Shown here piece after piece: positions 25,515 through 35,242 of a stretch of DNA of 64,000 nt; within the stretch, counting starts at the first letter, position 1; every line of letters starts with the position of its first letter. Made by a program: the position numbers and the translations under genes. Source of the stretch: Fusobacterium sp. (GTDB taxonomy: Bacteria > Fusobacteriota > Fusobacteriia > Fusobacteriales > Fusobacteriaceae). Location of the stretch: assembly GCF_032477075.1 (NCBI RefSeq), contig NZ_JAWDXO010000009.1, forward strand, positions 20,221 through 84,220, read 5' to 3'. The notes beneath the pieces are model-generated. The model did not search any database. It worked only from the letters and a program-made list of their open reading frames with translations, and was not told the origin of the DNA.

Positions 25515-27179
25515 GTGAAAACGGATATTCAAATTGCACAGGAAGCTAAAATAGTCAACATTAAGGAAATCGCTAAAAAAATAGGACTTGATGAAGACAG
25601 CATCGAACAATATGGGAAATACAAGGCTAAAGTAGATTTGAAAGTACTTAAAAACCTAGAGAGTAAAAAAGATGGAAAACTGGTACTAGTTACAGCTATC
25701 ACACCTACTCCTGCTGGAGAGGGGAAATCAACTGTTACAGTTGGACTTACACAGGCACTTAATAAACTTGGAAAATCATCTATAGCAGCTCTTAGAGAAC
25801 CATCATTGGGGCCAGTTTTCGGAATGAAAGGAGGAGCTACTGGAGGAGGTTATTCACAGGTTATACCTATGGAAGATATAAATTTACATTTTACAGGAGA
25901 TCTTCATGCTATTGGAGTTGCTCATAATCTTATAGCAGCCTGTATAGATAATCATATCAATTCTGGAAATGCTCTTGATATAGATCTTACAAAAATAACT
26001 TGGAAAAGAGTTCTGGATATGAATGACAGAGCACTTAGAAATATAGTGATAGGACTTGGAGGAAAGGCCAATGGAATTCCTAGAGAAAGTTCTTTTCAAA
26101 TTACTGTTGCATCTGAAATAATGGCAGCATTATGTCTGGCTACATCACTTTCAGATCTTAAAGATAAAATAAAAAGTATGGTATTTGGATATGCAAGAGA
26201 TGGAAGAGCTCTTAAAGTAGGAGAACTAAAAATAGAAGGAGCTATTACAGCACTTCTTAAAGAAGCAATTAAACCAAATCTTGTACAGACATTAGAAAAT
26301 ACACCAGTATTTATTCATGGAGGACCTTTTGCAAATATAGCTCATGGATGCAATTCTATACTGGCTACTAAACTTGCACTTAAACTTTCTGATTATACAA
26401 TAACAGAAGCTGGGTTTGCTGCTGATCTTGGAGCAGAAAAATTCTTAGATATAAAATGCAGAAAAGGTGGACTTACTCCTAACTGTGTGGTTGTAGTAGC
26501 AACAGTAAGAGCTTTGAAGCATCATGGTGGAGCTAAAGAACTTTCTGAAGAAAATCTTGAAGCATTAGAAAAGGGAATAGCTAACTTAGATAAACATATA
26601 GAAAATATGAAAAAGTATAAATTACCAGTAGTAGTAGCCATCAACAGATTTGTAAGTGATACTGAGAAAGAGCTTGAATTTGTTGATAAACATTGTAGAG
26701 AGTATGGAGTACCAGTAGCTCTTTGCGAAGTATGGGCCAAAGGAGGAGAAGGAGGAATTGCTCTTGCTGAAGAAGTACTTGCTCAACTGGAAAAAGGAAC
26801 AGATAACTATACTCCATTATATGATTTAGATATAAGTATAAAAGAAAAAATAGAAAAAATAGCAAAAGAAATATATGGAGCAGATGGAGTGGAATTTGCT
26901 GGAACTGCTAAGAAAATGCTTAAGATTATAGATGAACTAGGATATGGAAAACTTCCAGTATGTATGTCAAAAACTCAAAAATCATTGTCAGATAATGCAG
27001 CACTTTTAGGAAGACCTACAGGATTTACAGTGTCTGTAAAAGAATTGAGAATATCAGCTGGAGCAGGATTTATAGTGGCCATGGCTGGAGATATAATAGA
27101 TATGCCTGGACTTCCTAAAAAACCGGCAGCAGAGTCTATAGACATTGATGAAAATGGAAAAATTGATGGATTATTCTAG
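25515..27179 (+). CDS. fhs: Formate-tetrahydrofolate ligase
   Basis: 554 residues. ATP-binding loop TPTPAGEGKSTV near residue 64, plus EPSLGPVFGMKGGATGGGYSQV, NRFVSDTE and the C-terminal AGAGF block. It makes 10-formyl-THF from formate. Its place at the head of the purine operon is sensible because PurN and PurH use 10-formyl-THF. GTG start, preceded by GGGAGG. Confidence 0.97.
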   Translation: MKTDIQIAQEAKIVNIKEIAKKIGLDEDSIEQYGKYKAKVDLKVLKNLESKKDGKLVLVTAITPTPAGEGKSTVTVGLTQALNKLGKSSIAALREPSLGPVFGMKGGATGGGYSQVIPMEDINLHFTGDLHAIGVAHNLIAACIDNHINSGNALDIDLTKITWKRVLDMNDRALRNIVIGLGGKANGIPRESSFQITVASEIMAALCLATSLSDLKDKIKSMVFGYARDGRALKVGELKIEGAITALLKEAIKPNLVQTLENTPVFIHGGPFANIAHGCNSILATKLALKLSDYTITEAGFAADLGAEKFLDIKCRKGGLTPNCVVVVATVRALKHHGGAKELSEENLEALEKGIANLDKHIENMKKYKLPVVVAINRFVSDTEKELEFVDKHCREYGVPVALCEVWAKGGEGGIALAEEVLAQLEKGTDNYTPLYDLDISIKEKIEKIAKEIYGADGVEFAGTAKKMLKIIDELGYGKLPVCMSKTQKSLSDNAALLGRPTGFTVSVKELRISAGAGFIVAMAGDIIDMPGLPKKPAAESIDIDENGKIDGLF

Positions 27180-27231
27180 TTTGATTGAAAGCAAAGAGAT
27201 TAATTATTAAAATATAATTGCAGGGGGCACG

Positions 27232-30200
27232 ATGAATTATCGTATTTATGTTGAAAAGAAAACCGGATTTGATTTAGAAGCTAAGAGATTAGAAAATGAA
27301 TTAAAGGAAAGTTTTCAAGATTTAAAACTTTCAAAAGTAAGGCTTCTTAATTGCTATGATGTGTTTGATATCGAATCTGCTGAATTAGCAGAAGCAGAAA
27401 AACTTATATTTTCAGAAATAGTTACTGATACTGTAACTGAAACTCTTGATACTAAAGGAGCTAGATATTTTGCAGTAGAATTTCTTCCAGGACAGTTCGA
27501 TCAGAGAGCAGATTCAGCTATGCAGTGTTTAAATCTGATATCTGATAAAAATCAAAATGTTTCTGTCACAAGTGGAAAAGTTATTATTCTTGAAGGAGAG
27601 ATAACAGAGGCAGATATAGAAAAAGTTAAAAAATATTATATCAACCCAGTTGAAATGAGAGAGAAAGATCTTACTAAATTAGAGACAGAAGAGGGAGAAA
27701 GGGCACAGGATGTTCCTGTTTTTACTGGCTTTATAAATTACAGCATAGATGAATTAAAAACTTTTAAAGAGGAATTAGGACTAGCTATGACATTGGCAGA
27801 TGTGGCTTTTGTTCAGGAGTATTTTAAAAATACAGAAAAAAGAGATCCTACTGAAACTGAAATAAAAGTATTGGATACTTACTGGTCAGATCACTGCAGA
27901 CATACTACATTTGAAACAAAAATTAAGAATATAGTATTTCCAAAATCTTCTTTTGGAGATACACTTCAGAAAGTTTTTGATGAATACTTAAAAGCAAGAG
28001 AATTTGTACATGGAGAAAGAATTGAAAAGAAATATATTTCTCTTATGGATATGGCAACTATATGTGGAAAAGAAATGAGAAAAAGCGGGAAACTTGATGA
28101 TTTGGAAGTGTCTGATGAAATCAATGCCTGCTCTGTATATATAGATGTAGATGTAGATGGAAAAATGGAAAAATGGCTTCTTATGTTTAAGAATGAAACT
28201 CATAACCATCCTACAGAAATTGAACCATTTGGAGGAGCTTCTACTTGTCTGGGAGGAGCTATAAGAGACCCATTATCAGGAAGATCATATGTTTATCAGG
28301 CAATAAGAGTAACTGGTTCTGGTAATCCATTGGAAAAACTGGAAGATACACTTCCTGGAAAACTTCCTCAAAAGAAAATAACTACTGGGGCTGCAAGTGG
28401 ATATGCAGCATATGGGAACCAGATTGGACTTACAACTGGACACGTATGTGAAATATATCACGATGGATATAAAGCAAAAAGAATGGAAGTAGGAGCAGTA
28501 GTTGGTGCTGTACCTGCTGACTGGATAAGAAGAGAGAATGCTTCTAAAGGGGATATAGTAATTCTTTTAGGAGGAAAAACTGGAAGAGATGGATGTGGAG
28601 GAGCGACTGGTTCATCTAAGGAGCATACAGGAGATTCATTGAGATTATGTGGTGCAGAAGTTCAAAAAGGAAATGCACCAGAAGAAAGAAAAATTCAAAG
28701 ATTATTCAGAAATCCAGAAGTTACTAAACTTATAAAAAAATGTAATGACTTTGGTGCTGGAGGAGTATCAGTAGCTATTGGAGAATTAGCTCCAGGTCTT
28801 GATATAAATCTTGATGTAGTTCCTACTAAATATGTTGGACTTAGTGGTACTGAACTTGCTATATCTGAATCACAAGAGAGAATGGCAGTAGTAATTGAAG
28901 CTAAAGATAAAGAAAAATTTATGGAGCTTGCAGGAAAAGAAAATCTTTTAGCAACAGAAGTTGCAGCAGTAACTGATGACAACAGACTTGTTCTTAACTT
29001 TAAAGGTAAAAAGATAGTAGATATCTCAAGAGAATTCCTTGATACTAATGGAGTTACTCAGGAAACTACTGTAGAAGTTGAAGATATAAAAGAGGATACT
29101 CCATTGAATGAAGTTAAATTTGAAGGAACAGATATTAAAGAAAAATGGCTGAATATGCTATCTTCTTTAAATGTAGCTTCTCAAAAAGGACTTATGGAAA
29201 TATTTGATGCTACAATTGGAGCTACAACTGTACTTATGCCTTTCGGAGGAAAATATCAAATGACGCCTACTGATGTAAGTGTGCAGAAAATACCTCTGTT
29301 AAAAGGTGAAACTGATACAGCATCTGCTATTACTTGGGGATATGACCCAGTGCTTTCATCTTGGTCGCAATTCCATGGAGGAGCTTATGCAGTAGTAGAA
29401 TCTCTTGCTAAATTAGTTGCAGCAGGAGCAGATTATAAGACTGTAAGACTTTCATTCCAGGAATATTTCCAAAAACTTGGACAGAATCCAATGAACTGGG
29501 GAAAACCATTCTCAGCATTATTAGGAACAATAGAAGCTCAAAGAAAATTTGGTATTCCAGCTATTGGTGGAAAAGACTCAATGAGCGGAACATTTAATGA
29601 TATTCATGTACCACCTACGCTTATCTCTTTTGCAGTAACTCCTGTAAAAGCAAGTGTTGTTATATCACCTGAATTTAAAGCTGCTGGAAATAAAATATAT
29701 TTAGTAAAACATCATATGCTTGACAGCTATATGCCAAATATAGAAGAACTTAAAGAAAACTTTGAGTTTGTATATGAAAATATTAAAAATGGAACTATTC
29801 TTTCAGCAATGACTCTAAAAAGAGGAGGAATAGCTGAAGCTGTAAGCAAAATGACTCTGGGAAACAGAGTAGGAGCTAAGATAGCTGACCTTGGAGATGA
29901 ATTGTTTAAATTAGGATATGGAATATTTGTGGTAGAAACTTCTAAAGAGCTTACAGGTAAAAATGTAGAACTGTTGGGAGAAACAATAAAAGAATACAAG
30001 ATTGTAGTTGGAGAAACAGAAATATGTATGACTGAAGGAGAAAAGGTATGGCTGGATAAACTATTCCCAGTATTCCCTCACAAGACAATAGAAAAAGTAG
30101 AAAACCACATCTGGACACCATATGAGAAGAAAGAAATAATAGTATGTAAAAATAAAATTGCTAAACCAAGAGTATTAGTGCCAGCATTCCCAGGAACTAA

Positions 30201-30957
30201 CTGTGAATATGATTCAGCTAGAGTGTTTGAAAAAGCTGGAGCAGAGGCTAATATACTTTTATTCAGAAATATAACTCAGGATTATATCAATGATTCAATA
30301 GAAAAAATGGTAAAAGAAATAAATAATTCACAAATACTTATGTTCCCAGGAGGATTCAGTTCTGGAGATGAGCCAGATGGATCAGGAAAATTTATTGCAA
30401 CTGTCCTTACAAATCCTGAGGTAGCAGAAGCAATAGCTAAATTCCTTGAAAGAGATGGATTGATACTAGGTATTTGTAATGGATTCCAAGCTCTTGTAAA
30501 ATCAGGACTTCTGCCATATGGAGAAATTGGAAAAGTTACAGAAAATTCACCTACTCTTACATTTAATAAAATAGGCAGACATGTTTCTCAAATAGTAAAA
30601 ACAAAAGTTACTTCAAATAAATCACCATGGCTGGCAGGAATTGAAACAGGAGAGGAATTTGAAATAGCCGTATCACATGGAGAAGGAAGATTCTTTGCTA
30701 ATGATGAAGTTATCAAGAAACTATTTGAAAATGGACAGGTAGCTACTCAGTATGTAAATCTTGAAGGAATTCCTACTAATGAATTCAGATTCAATCCTAA
30801 TGCTTCTACATGTGCTATTGAGGGGATAACTTCAATAGATGGTAAGGTATTTGGTAAAATGGGACACTCTGAAAGAGCAGGTAAAAACATTTTCAAAAAT
30901 ATCACTGGAAACAAAGAGCAAAAAATATTTGAAAATGGAGTTAAATACTTTAAATAA
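27232..30957 (+). CDS. purL: Phosphoribosylformylglycinamidine synthase, single-chain PurL
   Basis: 1,241 residues, the large fused form that combines PurS-like N-terminus, synthetase and glutaminase. Synthetase blocks include DTYWSDHCRHTTFE (about residue 215) and ETHNHPTEIEPFGGA. The C-terminal glutaminase has nucleophile cysteine in LGICNGFQAL and the histidine/glutamate region SHGEGRF. Most Firmicutes split these functions into PurS, PurQ and PurL; the fused type is found in Proteobacteria, Bacteroides, some clostridia and fusobacteria. Makes FGAM from FGAR with glutamine. Confidence 0.97.
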   Translation: MNYRIYVEKKTGFDLEAKRLENELKESFQDLKLSKVRLLNCYDVFDIESAELAEAEKLIFSEIVTDTVTETLDTKGARYFAVEFLPGQFDQRADSAMQCLNLISDKNQNVSVTSGKVIILEGEITEADIEKVKKYYINPVEMREKDLTKLETEEGERAQDVPVFTGFINYSIDELKTFKEELGLAMTLADVAFVQEYFKNTEKRDPTETEIKVLDTYWSDHCRHTTFETKIKNIVFPKSSFGDTLQKVFDEYLKAREFVHGERIEKKYISLMDMATICGKEMRKSGKLDDLEVSDEINACSVYIDVDVDGKMEKWLLMFKNETHNHPTEIEPFGGASTCLGGAIRDPLSGRSYVYQAIRVTGSGNPLEKLEDTLPGKLPQKKITTGAASGYAAYGNQIGLTTGHVCEIYHDGYKAKRMEVGAVVGAVPADWIRRENASKGDIVILLGGKTGRDGCGGATGSSKEHTGDSLRLCGAEVQKGNAPEERKIQRLFRNPEVTKLIKKCNDFGAGGVSVAIGELAPGLDINLDVVPTKYVGLSGTELAISESQERMAVVIEAKDKEKFMELAGKENLLATEVAAVTDDNRLVLNFKGKKIVDISREFLDTNGVTQETTVEVEDIKEDTPLNEVKFEGTDIKEKWLNMLSSLNVASQKGLMEIFDATIGATTVLMPFGGKYQMTPTDVSVQKIPLLKGETDTASAITWGYDPVLSSWSQFHGGAYAVVESLAKLVAAGADYKTVRLSFQEYFQKLGQNPMNWGKPFSALLGTIEAQRKFGIPAIGGKDSMSGTFNDIHVPPTLISFAVTPVKASVVISPEFKAAGNKIYLVKHHMLDSYMPNIEELKENFEFVYENIKNGTILSAMTLKRGGIAEAVSKMTLGNRVGAKIADLGDELFKLGYGIFVVETSKELTGKNVELLGETIKEYKIVVGETEICMTEGEKVWLDKLFPVFPHKTIEKVENHIWTPYEKKEIIVCKNKIAKPRVLVPAFPGTNCEYDSARVFEKAGAEANILLFRNITQDYINDSIEKMVKEINNSQILMFPGGFSSGDEPDGSGKFIATVLTNPEVAEAIAKFLERDGLILGICNGFQALVKSGLLPYGEIGKVTENSPTLTFNKIGRHVSQIVKTKVTSNKSPWLAGIETGEEFEIAVSHGEGRFFANDEVIKKLFENGQVATQYVNLEGIPTNEFRFNPNASTCAIEGITSIDGKVFGKMGHSERAGKNIFKNITGNKEQKIFENGVKYFK

Positions 30958-30984
30958 TAGATATTCTCAGGAGGATAGTAAAAA

Positions 30985-31464
30985 ATGAAAGTTGCCATAA
31001 TATTTGGTAGTAAATCAGACACAGATAAAATGAAGGGAGCAGCTAACTGCTTAAAAGAGTTTGGAATTGAGTATTCTGCTCATGTTCTTTCTGCTCATAG
31101 AGTACCAGAAAAATTAGAAGAGACACTGGAAAAACTGGAAAAAGATGGATATGAAGTAATAATAGCAGGAGCTGGGCTGGCTGCCCATCTTCCTGGAGTA
31201 ATAGCTTCTAAAACTGTACTTCCTGTAATAGGAGTACCAATTGAAGCTGCTTTTAATGGAATGGATGCACTTCTTTCAATAGTACAGATGCCTAAATCTA
31301 TTCCAGTGGCAACAGTTGGAGTTAATAACTCATATAATGCTGGAATGCTTGCAGTACAAATGCTTTCTTTAAAGTGTCCTGAATTAAAGGAAAAACTTGT
31401 AAAATTCAGAAAGGATATGAAAGCAAAATTTATAGCTGACAATGAAACTGGGGTAGAACTATAA
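30985..31464 (+). CDS. purE: N5-carboxyaminoimidazole ribonucleotide mutase PurE
   Basis: 159 residues. N-terminal IIFGSKSDTDKM and LSAHRVPEKL, then GAGLAAHLPGVIASKT are the PurE active-site segments. No purK lies in this operon, so either PurK is elsewhere or this enzyme carboxylates AIR directly like class II PurE; the sequence read here does not decide that. Confidence 0.95.
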   Translation: MKVAIIFGSKSDTDKMKGAANCLKEFGIEYSAHVLSAHRVPEKLEETLEKLEKDGYEVIIAGAGLAAHLPGVIASKTVLPVIGVPIEAAFNGMDALLSIVQMPKSIPVATVGVNNSYNAGMLAVQMLSLKCPELKEKLVKFRKDMKAKFIADNETGVEL

Positions 31465-31526
31465 AATAACTTAATCAAAAATTTTTAAATTTTTATACAT
31501 TAATTATTTCTAGGAGGAAAAAAGAA

Positions 31527-32243
31527 ATGTCTGCACAAAAAAAAGAATTTATTTATGAAGGAAAAGCTAAACAAGTATACTCAACTGATGATGAAAATCT
31601 GGTTATTATTCATTACAAAGATGATGCAACAGCAGGAAATGGAGCTAAAAAAGGAACTATAGAAAATAAAGGAATAATGAATAATAAAATAACTGCTATG
31701 TTATTTGAAATGCTTGAAAAAAATGGAATTAAAACACATTTAGTAGAAGTACTTAATGACAGAGATCAGCTTTGTCAAAAAGTAAAAATATTTCCTTTGG
31801 AAGTAATAGTGAGAAATGTTATAGCAGGGTCAATGGCTAAAAGAGTGGGGGTAGAAGAAGGAACTAAGCCTGTAAATACTATATTTGAAATATGCTACAA
31901 AAATGATGCTTATGGAGATCCACTAATTAATGATCACCATGCAGTTGCATTGGGACTTGCTACTTATGAAGAATTAGCTGAAATCTATAGAATAACTGGA
32001 CAAATCAATGATCTGTTAAAAAATTCTTTTGATAAAATAGGAATTACTTTAGTTGACTTCAAAATAGAATTTGGTAAAAACAGCAAAGGGGAAATTCTTC
32101 TTGCTGATGAAATCACTCCAGATACTTGCAGATTATGGGATAAAGAAACTGGTATGAAATTGGATAAAGACAGATTCAGAAGAGATTTAGGTGGAATTGA
32201 AGAAGCATATATAGAAGTCTTAAAAAGATTGGGGGCTGAATAA
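31527..32243 (+). CDS. purC: SAICAR synthase PurC
   Basis: 238 residues. Motifs YEGKAKQVY, VIVRNVIAGS and LADEITPDTCRLWD identify SAICAR synthetase, which joins aspartate to CAIR. Its stop overlaps the purF start by one base. ATG with TAGGAGG upstream. Confidence 0.96.
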   Translation: MSAQKKEFIYEGKAKQVYSTDDENLVIIHYKDDATAGNGAKKGTIENKGIMNNKITAMLFEMLEKNGIKTHLVEVLNDRDQLCQKVKIFPLEVIVRNVIAGSMAKRVGVEEGTKPVNTIFEICYKNDAYGDPLINDHHAVALGLATYEELAEIYRITGQINDLLKNSFDKIGITLVDFKIEFGKNSKGEILLADEITPDTCRLWDKETGMKLDKDRFRRDLGGIEEAYIEVLKRLGAE

Positions 32244-33640
32244 TGAACTGCACAGAAATGATGTTGGCAAAGGACAAAATGGAAGAGGAATGTGGAGTTT
32301 TTGGAGTATACAGCAAAACCCAAAAAGAAGTTTCACAATTAACTTACTATGCCCTATATGCTCTTCAACACAGAGGACAGGAAAGTGCAGGAATATCTGT
32401 TTCAAATAATGGAGAATTAATAACATATAAAGGTATGGGGCTTACTGCAGATGTGTTTACACAGGAAACTCTGAATAATTTAAAAGGAAATGCAGCTATT
32501 GGACATGTAAGATACTCTACTACTGGTGAAAGTAAAATAGAAAATGCACAGCCTTTAGAAAGCAGATTTAAGCTTGGACAAATAGCAGTTGCTCACAATG
32601 GAAATCTGACTAATACTAAAGTAATAAGAGAATTATTGGAAGATGGAGGAGCTACTTTTACATCTACTACTGATTCAGAAGTTATAATAAAAATGGTTGC
32701 AAGAAAGGCTATGAATGGCTTTGAAGAAGCAATCAGAAGTACAGTTGGAGCAATAAAAGGGGCTTATGCTCTTGTAATACTGGCAGATAACAAACTTATT
32801 GGTGTAAGAGATCCATATGGAATCAGACCTCTATGTCTTGGAATGAATGAAGAGGGAGATTATTTCCTTGCTTCTGAATCTTGTGCCATTGATTCTATTG
32901 GGGGACATCTAATAAGAGATGTAGAAGCTGGAGAAATGGTAATTATAGACGAATCAGGAGTTAAGTCAATCAGATATGCTGAAAAGAATAAAGTAGCACC
33001 TTGTTCATTTGAGCATATTTACTTTGCTAGACCTGATAGCATTATTGATGGAATAAATGTATATGAAGCAAGAGTAAAAGCTGGAAGACTTTTGGCTAAA
33101 CAAATGAAAATAGAGGCTGATATTGTTATTGGAGTACCAGATTCTGGAATTCCAGCAGCTATTGGTTATGCTGAAGAAAGTGGAATACCTTATGCAATGG
33201 GACTTATTAAAAATAAATATATAGGAAGAACATTTATTAAACCAACTCAAGCTTTGAGAGAACAGGCCGTAATGGTAAAACTTAACCCATTGAGAGTGCA
33301 GCTTGAAGGAAAAAGAGTTATAATTATTGATGATTCTCTAGTAAGAGGAACAACAAGTAAAATACTTATTGATATCATAAGAAGAGCAGGGGCTAAAGAA
33401 GTTCACTTCAGATCAGCTTCCCCAGCAGTTAAATATTCTTGCTTCTATGGAATAGATACAGCACACAGAGATGAACTTATAGCTGCGAAAATGGCAGTTG
33501 ATGAGATCAGAAAAGAAATAAATGCTGATACATTGGATTATTTGTCAATGGATAATATGCTGAAATCATTAAATTGCAAAGATTATTGTGTAGGATGTTT
33601 CAATGGAATATATCCTATGTGTACACCAACAGAAGAGTAG
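32243..33640 (+). CDS. purF: Amidophosphoribosyltransferase PurF
   Basis: 465 residues; first committed step of purine synthesis. A short propeptide ends before the N-terminal nucleophile cysteine in EEECGVFGVY (C15), expected to be processed off. Glutaminase blocks YALQHRGQES and GHVRYSTTGES are followed by the PRPP loop VIIIDDSLVRGTTS. C-terminal cysteines in CKDYCVGCFNG suggest the oxygen-sensitive [4Fe-4S] cluster known from Bacillus PurF, fitting an anaerobe. Confidence 0.97.
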   Translation: MNCTEMMLAKDKMEEECGVFGVYSKTQKEVSQLTYYALYALQHRGQESAGISVSNNGELITYKGMGLTADVFTQETLNNLKGNAAIGHVRYSTTGESKIENAQPLESRFKLGQIAVAHNGNLTNTKVIRELLEDGGATFTSTTDSEVIIKMVARKAMNGFEEAIRSTVGAIKGAYALVILADNKLIGVRDPYGIRPLCLGMNEEGDYFLASESCAIDSIGGHLIRDVEAGEMVIIDESGVKSIRYAEKNKVAPCSFEHIYFARPDSIIDGINVYEARVKAGRLLAKQMKIEADIVIGVPDSGIPAAIGYAEESGIPYAMGLIKNKYIGRTFIKPTQALREQAVMVKLNPLRVQLEGKRVIIIDDSLVRGTTSKILIDIIRRAGAKEVHFRSASPAVKYSCFYGIDTAHRDELIAAKMAVDEIRKEINADTLDYLSMDNMLKSLNCKDYCVGCFNGIYPMCTPTEE

Positions 33641-33661
33641 AAAATTATTTGGGAGGAAAAA

Positions 33662-34663
33662 ATGGCAATTTCTTATAAAGAAGCTGGAGTGGATAAAGAA
33701 GAAGGTTACAAGGCAGTAGAACTTATGAAAAAAGCAGTAGCTAAAACTCAAAACAGCAATGTACTGAATGGACTTGGAAGTTTTGGAGCTATGTATGAAT
33801 TGGGAAAATATGAAAATCCTGTATTAGTTTCTGGAACTGATGGAGTAGGAACAAAACTTGAAGTAGCATTGACATCAAAAAAATATGATACAGTAGGAAT
33901 AGATGCTGTGGCTATGTGTGTAAATGATGTACTTTGTCATGGAGCACAACCTATATTCTTCTTAGACTATCTGGCTTGTGGAAAACTAGATGCTGAAGTG
34001 GCTGCTGAACTTGTATCAGGAGTTGCAGAAGGTTGTTATCAGGCAGGAGCTGCACTTATAGGGGGAGAAACTGCTGAAATGCCTGGATTCTATAAAGTGG
34101 GAGATTATGATATTGCTGGATTCTGTGTAGGAGCAGTGGAAAAATCTAAAATAGTAAATGGAAGTACAACTTCTGAAGGAGATATCCTTATAGCAATTCC
34201 TTCTTCTGGAGTACACAGCAACGGATTCTCATTAGTAAGAAAAATAATAACTGATTATACTAAGGATTTTAATGGAAAACCTATCAGTGAAACTCTTTTA
34301 ACACCTACAAAAATATATGTTAAACCTGTATTAGCTGTATTGGAAAAATATAATATAAAAGGAATGGCTCATATAACTGGAGGAGGTCTTCCTGAAAATC
34401 TTCCCAGAACTATAAGTGAAGGACATCAACCAGTAGTTTTCAAAGATAAATTGAGAGTTCTTGACATATTTAAATATATTCAAAAAGAGGGAGAAATACC
34501 TGAAAATGAAATGTATGGTACATTCAATATGGGGGTAGGATTTGTTTTGGTAGTAAATCCTAAAGATAAAGATGGAGTAATAGAAGAATTGGAAAAATAT
34601 GGAGAGGAAGCTTTTGAAATAGGATATGTTCAAAAGGGAGAGAAAGGCCTATGTTTAAGATAG
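33662..34663 (+). CDS. purM: Phosphoribosylformylglycinamidine cyclo-ligase PurM
   Basis: 333 residues. Blocks SYKEAGVDKEEG, VSGTDGVGTKLEVA, LIGGETAEMPGFY and GMAHITGGGLPENLPR are diagnostic of AIR synthetase. Ends 13 bases inside purN, suggesting coupled translation. Confidence 0.97.
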   Translation: MAISYKEAGVDKEEGYKAVELMKKAVAKTQNSNVLNGLGSFGAMYELGKYENPVLVSGTDGVGTKLEVALTSKKYDTVGIDAVAMCVNDVLCHGAQPIFFLDYLACGKLDAEVAAELVSGVAEGCYQAGAALIGGETAEMPGFYKVGDYDIAGFCVGAVEKSKIVNGSTTSEGDILIAIPSSGVHSNGFSLVRKIITDYTKDFNGKPISETLLTPTKIYVKPVLAVLEKYNIKGMAHITGGGLPENLPRTISEGHQPVVFKDKLRVLDIFKYIQKEGEIPENEMYGTFNMGVGFVLVVNPKDKDGVIEELEKYGEEAFEIGYVQKGEKGLCLR

Positions 34664-35226
34664 CAGTATTAGTATCAGGAGGAGGAAGCAATCTTCAATC
34701 TATAATAGAGAAGTCAAAAAGCGGAGAGCTAGCTTGTGAAATAGCTTGCGTCATTGGAGACAGAGAGTGTTATGGAGTGGAGAGAGCAGCTGAACAAGGG
34801 ATAGTAAGCTGTATTCTTGACAGAAAAGTTTTTAAAAAAGAATTATGCAGGGAGATAGACAGAGTTGTTTCTGAAAAAGAAGTAGATCTTATAGTTCTTG
34901 CAGGATTTTTATCTATAATTGATGAAGAATTTGTGGAAAAATGGAAAGGGAAGATAATTAATATTCATCCATCACTTCTTCCTAAATTTGGAGGACCTGG
35001 AATGTATGGAATAAAAGTACATGAGGCAGTCCTTGCAGCAGGAGAAAAAGAAAGCGGATGCACAGTTCACTATGTGGATATAGGTGTGGATAGTGGAGAG
35101 ATAATCTTTCAAATAAAAGTTCCTGTAATGGAAGGGGATACAGCTGAAATTCTTCAAAAAAGAATATTAGTAGAAGAGCACAAACTTTTACCAAAATCTA
35201 TTTCTAAAATAATATCAGAGAGATAA
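34651..35226 (+). CDS. purN: Phosphoribosylglycinamide formyltransferase PurN
   Basis: 191 residues. N-terminal VLVSGGGSNLQS binds the phosphoribosyl group; catalytic residues appear in NIHPSLLPKF and in SGCTVHYVDIGVDSG. Uses 10-formyl-THF, the product of Fhs encoded first in this operon. Start overlaps purM. Confidence 0.96.
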   Translation: MFKIAVLVSGGGSNLQSIIEKSKSGELACEIACVIGDRECYGVERAAEQGIVSCILDRKVFKKELCREIDRVVSEKEVDLIVLAGFLSIIDEEFVEKWKGKIINIHPSLLPKFGGPGMYGIKVHEAVLAAGEKESGCTVHYVDIGVDSGEIIFQIKVPVMEGDTAEILQKRILVEEHKLLPKSISKIISER

Positions 35227-35242
35227 AAAGGAGAAAAAGTTG

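Noticed and set aside
31481..31526. AAAAATTTTTAAATTTTT between purE and purC as a terminator
   Set aside because: The stem has no G-C pairs and interrupts an otherwise continuous purine operon.
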